Shown one piece after another: positions 1 to 6,548 of a stretch of DNA of 48,978 nt. The stretch spans positions 1 to 48,978 of the forward strand of contig DATKSG010000073.1 in NCBI GenBank assembly GCA_035531775.1. The letters are read 5' to 3'. The DNA comes from DATKSG01 sp035531775 (GTDB lineage Bacteria; Actinomycetota; Acidimicrobiia; Acidimicrobiales; UBA8190). The notes under the pieces were generated by a model. It ran no database searches. It was not told the DNA's origin and saw nothing but the letters and a program-made list of their open reading frames with translations. Each line of letters begins with the position of its first letter. Position 1 is the stretch's first letter. Both the position numbers and the translations under genes were made by a program.

Positions 1-264
1 CATCTCCAGCGCCCCCGGCGCGCCGTCTCCCACCGAGCCCACCCATTGGAGCGAGGCCTGGGCGGCGGCCCAGTTGCCGGTGGAGGACTTGAAGGAAGCC
101 TCGTCGCCGGTGAGCAGGTTCTGCGAATTCGAGCCGGCTGAGGCCGGCTTCGACGACCACAGGCCCATGGCCAGCCCGGACAGCGTAAGGGAGGCCACGA
201 CGAGCACGGCGGCCCGCCGGAGCGCCGATCGCCCCTGCCGTCCGTCACCGGGCGGAAGCTGCAT
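1..264 (-). CDS. secreted protein, N-terminal part (cut by window edge)
   Basis: An open frame of 88 codons runs from an ATG at 264 leftward off the window, so only the N-terminus is visible. It begins MQLPPGDGRQGRSALRRAAV and continues with a hydrophobic stretch (VLVVASLTLSGLAMGLW, about residues 20-36) followed by a small-residue region (SSKPASAGS). This is a typical Sec signal peptide or N-terminal anchor. The first mature residues (SQNLLTGDEASFKSSTGNW, then WVGSVGDGAPGALEM) resemble the beginning of carbohydrate-binding or galactose-binding-like jelly-roll domains, which often start NLL..GSFE..GW and carry G.GAL. That fold call is inference from a short segment. A purine-rich GAGGAAGG lies about 11 nt before the ATG. 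The gene is divergent from the secreted repeat protein at 698. The C-terminal function cannot be seen. Confidence 0.72.
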   Translation of the reverse strand, partial: MQLPPGDGRQGRSALRRAAVLVVASLTLSGLAMGLWSSKPASAGSNSQNLLTGDEASFKSSTGNWAAAQASLQWVGSVGDGAPGALEM

Positions 265-697
265 CTCTGTGTTGACCCTTCCTCTGCATCTGGGCGCCAT
301 AGCGAGCGCTACCCCCGCCTTGGCGTCTTCGACGTCGCCGATTCGGAACTTGAGCCTGGAATGTCCCACCACGACAACGAGGCAGACCGCCGGGCATCAC
401 GTCGCCAGACGATTCTCACGCCTGGTGACGCCTTTCTTACCAAGGCCACTGCACCGTGCCCGGCCGTCGGGCGCCCGGATGCGATTGCTGGCGACTGTCT
501 GTGACCAGGGAACTGTCGGACCGCAAGGCCGGCCCCGGCGCCTGCCCCCCGGGGGGGCCGCCACGCCCCCACAGGCATGGGTCGATCTAGATGAAAGGGA
601 CGGAGCGTGAGGTTCGGCCCCGCCGACCGTTCCTCGGGGCACGGCCAGGGGCATGCCCTATCGGGGACACGCCGGTACCGTCACAGGAGGAAACGCA
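265..697. other. 433-bp intergenic region between divergent secreted-protein genes
   Basis: No convincing gene is present. Short frames here have atypical composition and no ribosome binding site. The region must hold the promoters of the leftward gene (start 264) and the rightward gene (start 698). Visible structure includes a GC palindrome of six C and seven G near 546-558 and an AGCGAGCGCT inverted repeat near 301-310. I could not match any riboswitch class. The length is unusual for this compact genome and would suit a regulated divergent promoter or a structured 5' leader. Confidence 0.4.
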
Positions 698-2416
698 ATG
701 GCTCGGGGGCAACGCAGTACATCGAAGGTTCGATTCTTGGCGACAGCCGTCGCCGTGATGGGCCCGGTGGTGGCCGTCATGGGGGCGTTGGTGGCACCGT
801 CGGCTGCATCCGCCGCGCAGCCGGCCGCCGTGCCGACCCAGCTGTGCAAGGTGCTGTCGCCGCTCGAGGGGGGCATCTTGGCCTTCCAGCAGGAGTGGAA
901 CCAGTACAGCGGGCCCAAGGGCGGCCCCACTTTCAAGACCACGCCGGGCGGCAGCGGAAGCATGCAGGACGTGGCCAACAACCTGGCCACCACCACCGGG
1001 TGCGCCATCGCGACGCAGAAGCCGCCCCAGTTGCCGATCCCGAGCTCACCAGGCGGGCCTCCGGGCTTGTCGGCGCTGTGCCCGCTGTTCTCCCCGCTCG
1101 AAGGTGGTGTGGCCAGCTTCGAATCGGCGTGGAACGCGCAGAGCGGTCCGAGCGGTGGCCCGACCTTTGCCGTCCCCGGGAACTCGAAGGGCCAGTTCCC
1201 TGATCTCGCCGGCCAGATGGCCACCGAGACCGGATGCCCCGCCTCGCCGTCGAGCGGCGGTGGTGTGCCGGCACCGCCGGAGCAGGTGTGCTCAGGCTTT
1301 CAGCAGTTCGAGACCGGTGCCGCCTCGGGCGGGGCCCCGGCCCAGTTCGTCTCCGGCGTGCAGCAGATCGCCTCGGCTCTGGGCTGCCCAGCCGGCAACG
1401 GCGGGGGATCGTCAGGCGGTGGCACCGGCGGCGGTACTCCGTCTCCGTCGCAGCTGTGCAGCGGCTTCCAGCAGATCGAGACCGGTATGGCCAGTGGGGG
1501 AGCACCGGCGCAACTCGTGTCCGGCTTCGAGCAGGTCGGTGCGGCCTTCGGATGCACCGCCCCGAGCGGTGGCAGCACCGCCCCCAGCAGCACGGGCACC
1601 GGCGGCAACGGCAACGGCAGTGTCGCCACCGCGTCGAGCGGATCGGGCGGCTGCACGGCGCCTTCGTCGCCGGCCGGCTACTGGCAGGTGGCCTCCGACG
1701 GCGGCATCTTCGCCTTCGGCAACTACCCGTACTGCGGATCGATGGGTGGCACCACTTTGAACAAGCCGGTGGTGGGAATGGCCGGCACCGCCGACAAGGG
1801 CGGCTACTGGCTGGTGGCCTCCGACGGCGGCATCTTCGCCTTCGGCGACGCCGCCTTCCACGGCTCGATGGGTGGCACCACCTTGAACAAGCCGGTGGTG
1901 GGAATGGCCTCTACCCCCGACGGCAAGGGCTACTGGCTGGTGGCCTCCGACGGTGGGCTCTTCGCCTTCGGCGACGCCGCCTTCTACGGTTCGATGGGCG
2001 GCACCACCTTGAACCAGCCGGTGGTCGGCATGTCGGCCACCCCCGACGGCAAGGGCTACTGGCTGGTGGCCTCCGACGGTGGGCTCTTCGCCTTCGGCGA
2101 CGCCGCCTTCCACGGGTCGATGGGCGGGCAGTCGCTCAGCAAGCCGGTGGTGGGCATGGCCACCGACGCGGCCACCGGCGGCTACTGGCTGGTGGGCTCC
2201 GACGGCGGCATCTTCGCCTTCGACGCCCCGTACCACGGGTCGATGGGCGGGCAGCCGCTCAACCGTGCCGTGGTGGCCATCACCTCCACCCTCGACAGCG
2301 GTGGCTATTGGATGTCGGCATCGGACGGAGGGATCTTCTCCTTCGGCGACGCCCAGTTCTACGGGTCGATGGGCGGCCAGCACCTGTCGCAACCCATGGT
2401 GGGCATGGCCGCCTAA
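698..2416 (+). CDS. secreted repeat protein: duplicated Cys-pair modules plus six GYW repeats
   Basis: A 572-aa protein. I chose the ATG at 698 because AGGAGG sits 7 nt upstream (685-690); an upstream in-frame start at 653 has none. Residues 12-40 form a signal peptide ending SAASAAQ. Residues 50-180 contain two copies of a module with C-x51-C (C50/C102 and C128/C180) and a shared SPLEGG...GPxGGPTF core. Residues 198-286 contain two shorter copies with C-x31-C (C198/C230 and C254/C286) around CSGFQQxETG and SGGAPAQ. A Gly/Ser/Thr-rich linker (287-325) leads to six repeats of about 42 residues (GYW at 327, 369, 411, 453, 495, 536). The protein ends VGMAA directly after the last repeat. No catalytic motif is visible. 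The repeats are probably a beta-rich extracellular or wall-surface fold, and the same family occurs in the S53 peptidase at 41685. The biochemical role is unknown. Confidence 0.9.
   Translation: MARGQRSTSKVRFLATAVAVMGPVVAVMGALVAPSAASAAQPAAVPTQLCKVLSPLEGGILAFQQEWNQYSGPKGGPTFKTTPGGSGSMQDVANNLATTTGCAIATQKPPQLPIPSSPGGPPGLSALCPLFSPLEGGVASFESAWNAQSGPSGGPTFAVPGNSKGQFPDLAGQMATETGCPASPSSGGGVPAPPEQVCSGFQQFETGAASGGAPAQFVSGVQQIASALGCPAGNGGGSSGGGTGGGTPSPSQLCSGFQQIETGMASGGAPAQLVSGFEQVGAAFGCTAPSGGSTAPSSTGTGGNGNGSVATASSGSGGCTAPSSPAGYWQVASDGGIFAFGNYPYCGSMGGTTLNKPVVGMAGTADKGGYWLVASDGGIFAFGDAAFHGSMGGTTLNKPVVGMASTPDGKGYWLVASDGGLFAFGDAAFYGSMGGTTLNQPVVGMSATPDGKGYWLVASDGGLFAFGDAAFHGSMGGQSLSKPVVGMATDAATGGYWLVGSDGGIFAFDAPYHGSMGGQPLNRAVVAITSTLDSGGYWMSASDGGIFSFGDAQFYGSMGGQHLSQPMVGMAA
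845..1555 (+). repeat. four-copy paired-cysteine module (two long, two short)
   Basis: Within the secreted protein, copies at about 845-1003 and 1079-1237 each span 53 residues from first to last Cys. Copies at about 1289-1387 and 1457-1555 span 33 residues. Each begins with Cys plus two to four residues and ends with a Gly-Cys. The long copies share SPLEGG, W-N and GPxGGPTF; the short ones share CSGFQQ, ETG and SGGAPAQ. The boundaries suggest that one ancestral disulphide-closed module was duplicated and then shortened or extended. The disulphide pairing is inferred from the regular spacing. Confidence 0.7.
1676..2413 (+). repeat. six-copy 126-bp repeat array (GYW...SDGGIFAFGD...GSMGG)
   Basis: Six in-frame repeats of 42 codons (the fifth has 41). 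Each has GYW at the start, then SDGG-(I/L)-F-(A/S)-F, then GSMGG, then a hydrophobic PVVGM-like end. Neighbouring copies share long identical DNA blocks, for example the GGCTACTGGCTGGTGGCCTC segments, so recent amplification or gene conversion is likely. The fifth copy has lost one residue of the FGDA turn (FDAPYHGS). The same repeat ends the S53 peptidase at 43854-44348. Confidence 0.9.
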
Positions 2417-2441
2417 GGCAGCGGAAAACCGGTGAGGGCGC

Positions 2442-2870
2442 TCAGCCGACGGGGCTGTGCATCCAGAGGGGCCGGACCTCGCCACGAGCGGGTCCGGCCA
2501 CCACCGGAGAGTTCACATGGACCGGGCAGCGCCGCATGCCGCGGCGGAAAGCAGCCAAATGGGCGGCGTGCCGCCACTCTCGATCGCTCCAGGCGTCCAG
2601 GGCGCACTGCTCGCAGCCACCGGCTCCGAGCATGTCGTCACACGTGACCAGTCCACCTGAGTGAGGGGTGTCGGTACCGGCACAGGGCAGGCCCTCGAGC
2701 TCCTCGGTGCATGCCGCCACCGAGCCGTCCGAGTGGATCATGAGTGTGCCGCTGCACTCGCCCACGGTGCCGCCTCCAGATCTGCCTGGCGAGGCCGAAG
2801 TCGCCTTGCCCGGAGGTGTCACCTCCGTCCTCATAGCTTCGGCCGCGGCGGGCGTCGGGTGTAGGACCAT
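2442..2870 (-). CDS. small Cys-rich protein with partial SPASM-like cysteine pattern
   Basis: An ATG-initiated frame of 142 codons on the minus strand, convergent with the secreted repeat protein. G/C is strongly preferred at third positions, which supports real coding. Seven cysteines (39, 54, 63, 77, 86, 89, 115) are arranged as C-x9-G-x4-C (C39, G49, C54; motif IHSDGSVAAC), then C63, C77, C86-x2-C89 and C115. The first element matches the start of the SPASM/twitch auxiliary Fe-S domain of radical SAM proteins, and CxxC plus a final Cys fit loosely. No CxxxCxxC radical SAM core is present. It may therefore be a free-standing or remnant SPASM-like domain, or another metal-binding small protein. 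No clear ribosome binding site precedes the ATG, and M13 is an alternative start. The function is unknown and the homology is only a pattern match. Confidence 0.5.
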   Translation of the reverse strand: MVLHPTPAAAEAMRTEVTPPGKATSASPGRSGGGTVGECSGTLMIHSDGSVAACTEELEGLPCAGTDTPHSGGLVTCDDMLGAGGCEQCALDAWSDREWRHAAHLAAFRRGMRRCPVHVNSPVVAGPARGEVRPLWMHSPVG

Positions 2871-3137
2871 TAGGCCCCAGGATCAGGGATTTTTGACTTG
2901 TTGTGGAAAAGGGGCGTTCGCCCCCAATCCTCTCCTGACCGGTGAGAGCATCACGTTCCGTGAACGGCAAACGAAGCCCCACCTGGGGTTTTGTGGAATC
3001 GACCATAAACGCTGTGCGTGAACGCAAGGTCGTGGTGGCCGGGCCGTTACTTCTTGCGACGGACCGATTCGTGCGGAAACGGCCCGAGCGACACGCCCCC
3101 ACCCCCACAGATGCCCCAAAGGCGGAGGAAGTTCGAC
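2871..3137. other. 267-bp noncoding region with three short hairpins
   Basis: This lies between the divergent small Cys-rich gene and the secreted 182-aa gene. It contains GGGGCG-TT-CGCCCC (2911-2924), TCACG-TTC-CGTGA (2951-2963) and CCCCA-CC-TGGGG followed by TTTT (2977-2992), the last being terminator-like for rightward transcription. It is AT-richer than its surroundings around 2885-2910, where a promoter is plausible. I could not fold it into a known riboswitch. Confidence 0.35.
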
Positions 3138-3686
3138 ATGAGCAAGCTCTCGACGATCCGGCGGATCCTCCTGACGGGAACGGCCATCCTCGGTGCCACC
3201 GGTACCGCGGTGCTGGCCCTGGAGACTTCTTCGTCAGCCGTGAACCCGGTCCCCGTGGTCCGGACCTGCACGGCTACCGGCACCATCTACTTCGGCGGCA
3301 CGGCCACCACCACCACCTGGACGCTCAACGCCAGCGGGAGTTGCAACGTCGCCACCTTCCCGGTGCAGCCCACCGAAACGGTGACGTTGACCGGTACCGG
3401 GACCTCGGGCGGGCTCGGGACGTGCACCGGCACCCTGCCGGTGGCCACCAACCTCGACCTGACCACCGACGTGAACTACACCAACACGGTGACCGGCAAG
3501 GTGATTCACGACCCGTCGACACTGTCGCTGCCCATCACCACGTTCCCGATCACCTCGCCGTTCATCAAGGCCGGGACGATCGGAAGCGGCGCCGGCACGG
3601 TGTTCATCCACATCTTCGCCGGGTGCGGCAACAACGGCGGCAAGCCGTCGGCCCAGTTCGTCTGGACCGAGGACGACGACCAGTAG
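3138..3686 (+). CDS. small secreted Thr/Gly-rich protein with four cysteines
   Basis: The ATG at 3138 is preceded by GGAGGAA with 7-nt spacing, giving 182 aa; a longer upstream frame lacks any such site. Residues 9-30 are an N-terminal hydrophobic signal (ILLTGTAILGATGTAVLAL) with an early Arg pair. The mature part is rich in Thr, Gly and Val, which suggests a beta-sandwich. It has four Cys (44, 69, 96, 163) that could make two disulphides. It ends with an acidic tail (WTEDDDQ). No enzyme motif is visible. A perfect inverted repeat follows at 3766-3803. It is probably an exported or surface-associated protein of unknown role. Confidence 0.85.
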   Translation: MSKLSTIRRILLTGTAILGATGTAVLALETSSSAVNPVPVVRTCTATGTIYFGGTATTTTWTLNASGSCNVATFPVQPTETVTLTGTGTSGGLGTCTGTLPVATNLDLTTDVNYTNTVTGKVIHDPSTLSLPITTFPITSPFIKAGTIGSGAGTVFIHIFAGCGNNGGKPSAQFVWTEDDDQ

Positions 3687-3765
3687 GTCTTGCCACAAGT
3701 TCCTCCAACGTGGGCGGTCCTCCAGCCGGCTAGCACCAGCGCCGGCCAGGACGAAGTGCAGCAGT

Positions 3766-3803
3766 GACGAAAGGGCCGGTGGACATCCACCGGCCCTTTC
3801 GTC
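3766..3803. terminator. bidirectional terminator, perfect 18-bp inverted repeat
   Basis: Arms 3766-3783 and 3786-3803 are exact reverse complements (GACGAAAGGGCCGGTGGA) around a CA centre. The structure lies between the convergent secreted gene (ends 3686) and the nitronate monooxygenase gene (ends 3824). The arms end in CTTTCGTC in either direction, so it can act for both strands. A long U-tract is absent, as is common in actinobacterial terminators. Confidence 0.85.
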
Positions 3804-3823
3804 GTTCCCGGGGCCCCTACGCC

Positions 3824-4945
3824 TCAGCCCAAGCTGCTCAACGCTGTCAAGCGGTCTACGGCGGCCACGTACTCCTCCACCAATTCGAAGACGACGTCGC
3901 GAGCCTTGCGGACCGACGTAGCGCGTCCGATTATCTGGCCGCAGGGGTTGAAGTTCACGTCCTTGGCTGCTTCGGGAAAGCGCCGACCCGCGCCCACAGC
4001 CTCGATGGCCACCAGCATCTGCAGGGGCATGGGCAGCGGGTCGGGCGTGTCGGGCCGGTCCCAGGCTTCGGTCCAGTCGTTTCTGAGCATGCGGCAGGGC
4101 TTGCCGGTAAAGGACTTCGACCGCACCGTGTCGCGGCTCGAGGCGCCGAGGTAGCTCTGCATCTGGCCCGGGGGGATGTCGGCTTCTTCCACCGTCAACC
4201 ACAACGTCCCCGACCAGACCCCCTGCGCCCCCATGGCCAGGGCAGCGGCGATCTGCCGGCCGCACCCCACGCCACCGGCCGCCAACACCGGCAGGGGAGC
4301 CACGGCGTCTATGACCTCGGGCCACAGCACCAGGCTCCCGATCTCGCCGGTATGGCCCCCTCCTTCGGTGCCCTGGCACACGATGAAGTCGAGCCCTGCC
4401 TCCTTGTGGCGCAGCGCATGGTGGGCCGAGCCGGCCAGTGCCCCGATCAGGCGGCCCGAGGCCTTCACCTCGGCGATCACATCGGCCGGCGGGGTGCCGA
4501 GCGCATTGGCGATGAGCCGGACCTTGTCATGGCCGAGGGCGGCGGCCAGCAACGGCTTGCCGGTGGCCTCGGTCCATCCCATCATCCCGCTGCGGCGCTG
4601 GTCGTCGGGGACCGGTGGGACGCCGTGCTCGTCGAGGAGGCGCCGGGCGAAGCGGCGGTGGTCGTCGGGGACCATGGACTGCAGCTGGGCCTCGAGCTTG
4701 ACCGGGTCGAGCTCGCCCATGCCCTCGTACTTGCCGGGGATGACGATGTCCACGCCGTATGGGTGGTCGCCGACGTGCTCGTCGAGCCATTGCAGCTCGA
4801 CTTCGAGCTCCTCGGGAGAGAAGCCGATGGCGCCGAGCACACCGAATCCCCCGGCGTTGCTCACCGCCGCCACCACGTCGCGGCAGTGGGTGAAGGCGAA
4901 GATGGGGAATTCGATGCCGAGCTGATCGCAGATCTCGGTGTGCAC
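3824..4945 (-). CDS. nitronate monooxygenase family flavoprotein
   Basis: A 373-aa protein of the FMN-dependent nitronate monooxygenase (2-nitropropane dioxygenase) TIM-barrel family. Family members oxidise alkyl nitronates or act as related flavin oxidoreductases or reductases. Visible marks are the N-terminal PIFAFTHCRDVVAAVSNAGG segment (family start PI..apM....la.avs.aGg), a QGTEGGGHTGEIGS block around residue 190 typical of FMN/substrate binding, and PVLAAGGVGCGRQIAAALAMGA near residue 220, the phosphate-binding strand-turn. The GTG start at 4945 has AGAGGAGA about 7 nt upstream. It lies 42 bp downstream of the TetR gene on the same strand and is probably cotranscribed with it. The true substrate cannot be read from sequence; in mycobacteria-like genomes such proteins are often in lipid or xenobiotic operons. 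Confidence 0.85.
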   Translation of the reverse strand: MHTEICDQLGIEFPIFAFTHCRDVVAAVSNAGGFGVLGAIGFSPEELEVELQWLDEHVGDHPYGVDIVIPGKYEGMGELDPVKLEAQLQSMVPDDHRRFARRLLDEHGVPPVPDDQRRSGMMGWTEATGKPLLAAALGHDKVRLIANALGTPPADVIAEVKASGRLIGALAGSAHHALRHKEAGLDFIVCQGTEGGGHTGEIGSLVLWPEVIDAVAPLPVLAAGGVGCGRQIAAALAMGAQGVWSGTLWLTVEEADIPPGQMQSYLGASSRDTVRSKSFTGKPCRMLRNDWTEAWDRPDTPDPLPMPLQMLVAIEAVGAGRRFPEAAKDVNFNPCGQIIGRATSVRKARDVVFELVEEYVAAVDRLTALSSLG

Positions 4946-4987
4946 GGTGGTCTCCTCTTTGGTCGGTATCGGTCGGGCTCTGGATCT

Positions 4988-5629
4988 CTACAGGGTGGGT
5001 GAGCGGGCCCCGGTGGATGTGGCCAGGTCGAGGCCGAGCGCCGAAGCCAGAGCGACCGTTACCGCTGCCTCGTCGAGCGTTGCGTCGAGTCGCTGGGCCA
5101 TGGCCAGGCCCACCACCATGGCTCGGAATCCGGTGGCCAGGGACTCGGCCCGGGTGCGGCGCGGGAGGATCCCCTCGGCGATCCAGGCTTGGAGCCCCCG
5201 GGTCATGCGCGCATCGGCTTGCCGGCGGCGCCGGCGCAGCGCTTTGGCCACCCGCTCGTTGCGGGAGGCCAGCAATGACAGCTCGGCTTCGAGCAGTAGC
5301 AGCCTGCGGGTGGCGTCGCTGGGCCGAACGATCACGTTGGCCGCCACAGAACCCAGGCGCTGTTCGAGCCCGGCGGCCAGTTCGAATTCGGCGGCGATCA
5401 CGGTGACGAGCGACTGGCTCAGGTCGTCGAGCACGGCCAGCACCAGGCCCTCCTTGGAGGCGAAGTGGGCGTAGATGGCCCCCGAGGTCCGGCCGGCGGC
5501 TGCCGCCACGGCATCGACCGATACGGCGTCGATCCCCTTGTCGGCGAAGAGTTCGGACGCCGCCGCCAGCAGGCTGGCGCGGGTGGTGGCTTTGCGGGCC
5601 TGCTGGGTCCTCGGGGCACGGCCGGACAT
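4988..5629 (-). CDS. TetR/AcrR family transcriptional regulator
   Basis: A 213-aa protein with an N-terminal TetR helix-turn-helix: RASLLAAASELFADKGIDAVSVDAVAAAAGRTSGAIYAHFASKEGLVLAV covers helices 1-4 at about residues 17-66 (the Y-x-H-F-x-S/N-K signature is present as IYAHFASKEGL). The C-terminal part is the variable ligand/dimer domain. It is the first gene of a leftward pair with the nitronate monooxygenase and is divergent from the enoyl-CoA hydratase. The start is the ATG at 5629, with the operator candidate (5636-5654) only 6 bp upstream, which suggests autorepression. The ligand is likely a substrate or CoA-ester intermediate of the adjacent genes, by inference. Confidence 0.9.
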   Translation of the reverse strand: MSGRAPRTQQARKATTRASLLAAASELFADKGIDAVSVDAVAAAAGRTSGAIYAHFASKEGLVLAVLDDLSQSLVTVIAAEFELAAGLEQRLGSVAANVIVRPSDATRRLLLLEAELSLLASRNERVAKALRRRRRQADARMTRGLQAWIAEGILPRRTRAESLATGFRAMVVGLAMAQRLDATLDEAAVTVALASALGLDLATSTGARSPTL

Positions 5630-5635
5630 ATATAT

Positions 5636-5654
5636 AACTTACGTTATCTAAGTT
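5636..5654. promoter_or_regulatory. candidate TetR operator, AACTTA-N7-TAAGTT palindrome
   Basis: A 6-7-6 inverted repeat lies in an AT-rich island (5629-5654) within about 70% GC surroundings, between the divergent tetR and enoyl-CoA hydratase genes. A possible leftward -10 (TAACGT on the minus strand, about 5639-5644) is inside the palindrome, so repressor binding would block tetR transcription directly. Operators of TetR proteins are commonly palindromes of this size. Binding by this particular regulator is inferred from position. Confidence 0.65.
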
Positions 5655-5699
5655 GCGTGCCGGCCGTACCGGGCCCGGACCGCCCGCCACGAGGCGCCT

Positions 5700-5705
5700 T
5701 ATGCT
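5700..5705 (+). promoter_or_regulatory. -10-like TATGCT for leaderless enoyl-CoA hydratase start
   Basis: TATGCT ends 6 nt before the ATG at 5712 and no ribosome binding site is present, which fits transcription starting at or next to the start codon. No clear -35 is visible. Confidence 0.45.
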
Positions 5706-5711
5706 CGGTCG

Positions 5712-6545
5712 ATGCCCTTTCGGACGTCGCCGGCGGTGGCCAAAGACGAGTGGATGCTCGACCTACGAGTCGAGGACCACGTGGCCGTGCTCACGCTCGA
5801 CAACCCGGGCAAGCTGAACGCCTGGAGCTGGGAGGCCACCCGCCAGCTGGGGGCCCGGGCCAATCAGATCCGCTTCGACGAGCGGGTGCGGGTGGTGGTC
5901 CTGCGCGGTGAAGGGAGGGCCTTCTGCGCCGGGATCGACCTGGGCATGCCCGAGGACCGCGTCACGGGGCGCTCGCCGGCCGAGAAGGCCCGCAACTACT
6001 ACGAGGGCATCCGCTGGGCCCATGACCAGTTCCGTGCCTTCGCCGAGCTCCCTCAGCCCGTGGTGGCCGCCGTGCAGGGATATTGCCTGGGCTTCGGCTT
6101 CGAGCTGGTGCTCATGGCCGACATCCGGGTGGCCGCCGACGACGCCCGATTCGCCCTTCCTGAGGCCCAGGTGGGTGTGGGGATCGACGGCGGCGGTGAC
6201 CTCCGCCTGGCCCACGAGGTGGGTGCGGGGTGGGCCAAGCTGCTGGCCATGACCGGTCGTCGTATCGATGCGGCGACGGCTGAGCGCCTCGGGATCGTGC
6301 AGCAGGTGACATCGGTCGAGGATCTGCTTCCGATCTCCATGGCCCTGGCGCAGGAGATCGCCGCCAATGCGCCCTTGGCCGTGCAGAGCATCAAGCGGAC
6401 CATCGACAACTTCGCCTACCGGGGCATGGCTGAGGCCATGCGCTTCGAGGCCATGAGCGCGTCCATCGAATTCGTCTCCGACGACATGCCGGCCGGCTAC
6501 TCGGCCAAGGCGGCCAAGCAACCCGTGACCTTCGAGGGGAAGTAA
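5712..6545 (+). CDS. enoyl-CoA hydratase/isomerase (crotonase) family
   Basis: A 277-aa crotonase-fold enzyme. The CoA-binding and oxyanion segment AFCAGIDL (residues 70-77) and the second oxyanion block around GFGFELVLMADI are present. Both residues equivalent to the two catalytic glutamates of enoyl-CoA hydratase are retained: E131 in GFGFEL and E151 in LPEAQVG. It should therefore be able to hydrate an enoyl-CoA or perform a related isomerisation; the chain or ring specificity is unknown. It is the first gene of a tight rightward run (3 bp to the SDR, 7 bp on to the MFS gene, 12 bp on to the esterase) and shares an operator-bearing intergenic region with tetR. That context suggests a regulated beta-oxidation-type catabolic operon. 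Confidence 0.92.
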   Translation: MPFRTSPAVAKDEWMLDLRVEDHVAVLTLDNPGKLNAWSWEATRQLGARANQIRFDERVRVVVLRGEGRAFCAGIDLGMPEDRVTGRSPAEKARNYYEGIRWAHDQFRAFAELPQPVVAAVQGYCLGFGFELVLMADIRVAADDARFALPEAQVGVGIDGGGDLRLAHEVGAGWAKLLAMTGRRIDAATAERLGIVQQVTSVEDLLPISMALAQEIAANAPLAVQSIKRTIDNFAYRGMAEAMRFEAMSASIEFVSDDMPAGYSAKAAKQPVTFEGK

Positions 6546-6548
6546 GAG

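Noticed and set aside
74..610. 178-codon plus-strand frame near the left edge
   Set aside because: It is antisense to the start of the secreted gene and then crosses the spacer. It has no ribosome site and an odd amino-acid mix.
2941..3060. Possible c-di-GMP riboswitch from GGCAAAC near 2966
   Set aside because: Only a short piece of the conserved core is present. The second conserved stem and the GGUAGC-type 3' element could not be found.
2638..3108. 156-codon minus-strand frame overlapping the Cys-rich ORF
   Set aside because: It crosses the spacer, has no family look, and conflicts with the better-supported 2442-2870 frame.
4527..5690. 387-codon minus-strand frame overlapping tetR and the monooxygenase
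   Set aside because: It conflicts with two well-supported genes in another frame and has shadow composition.
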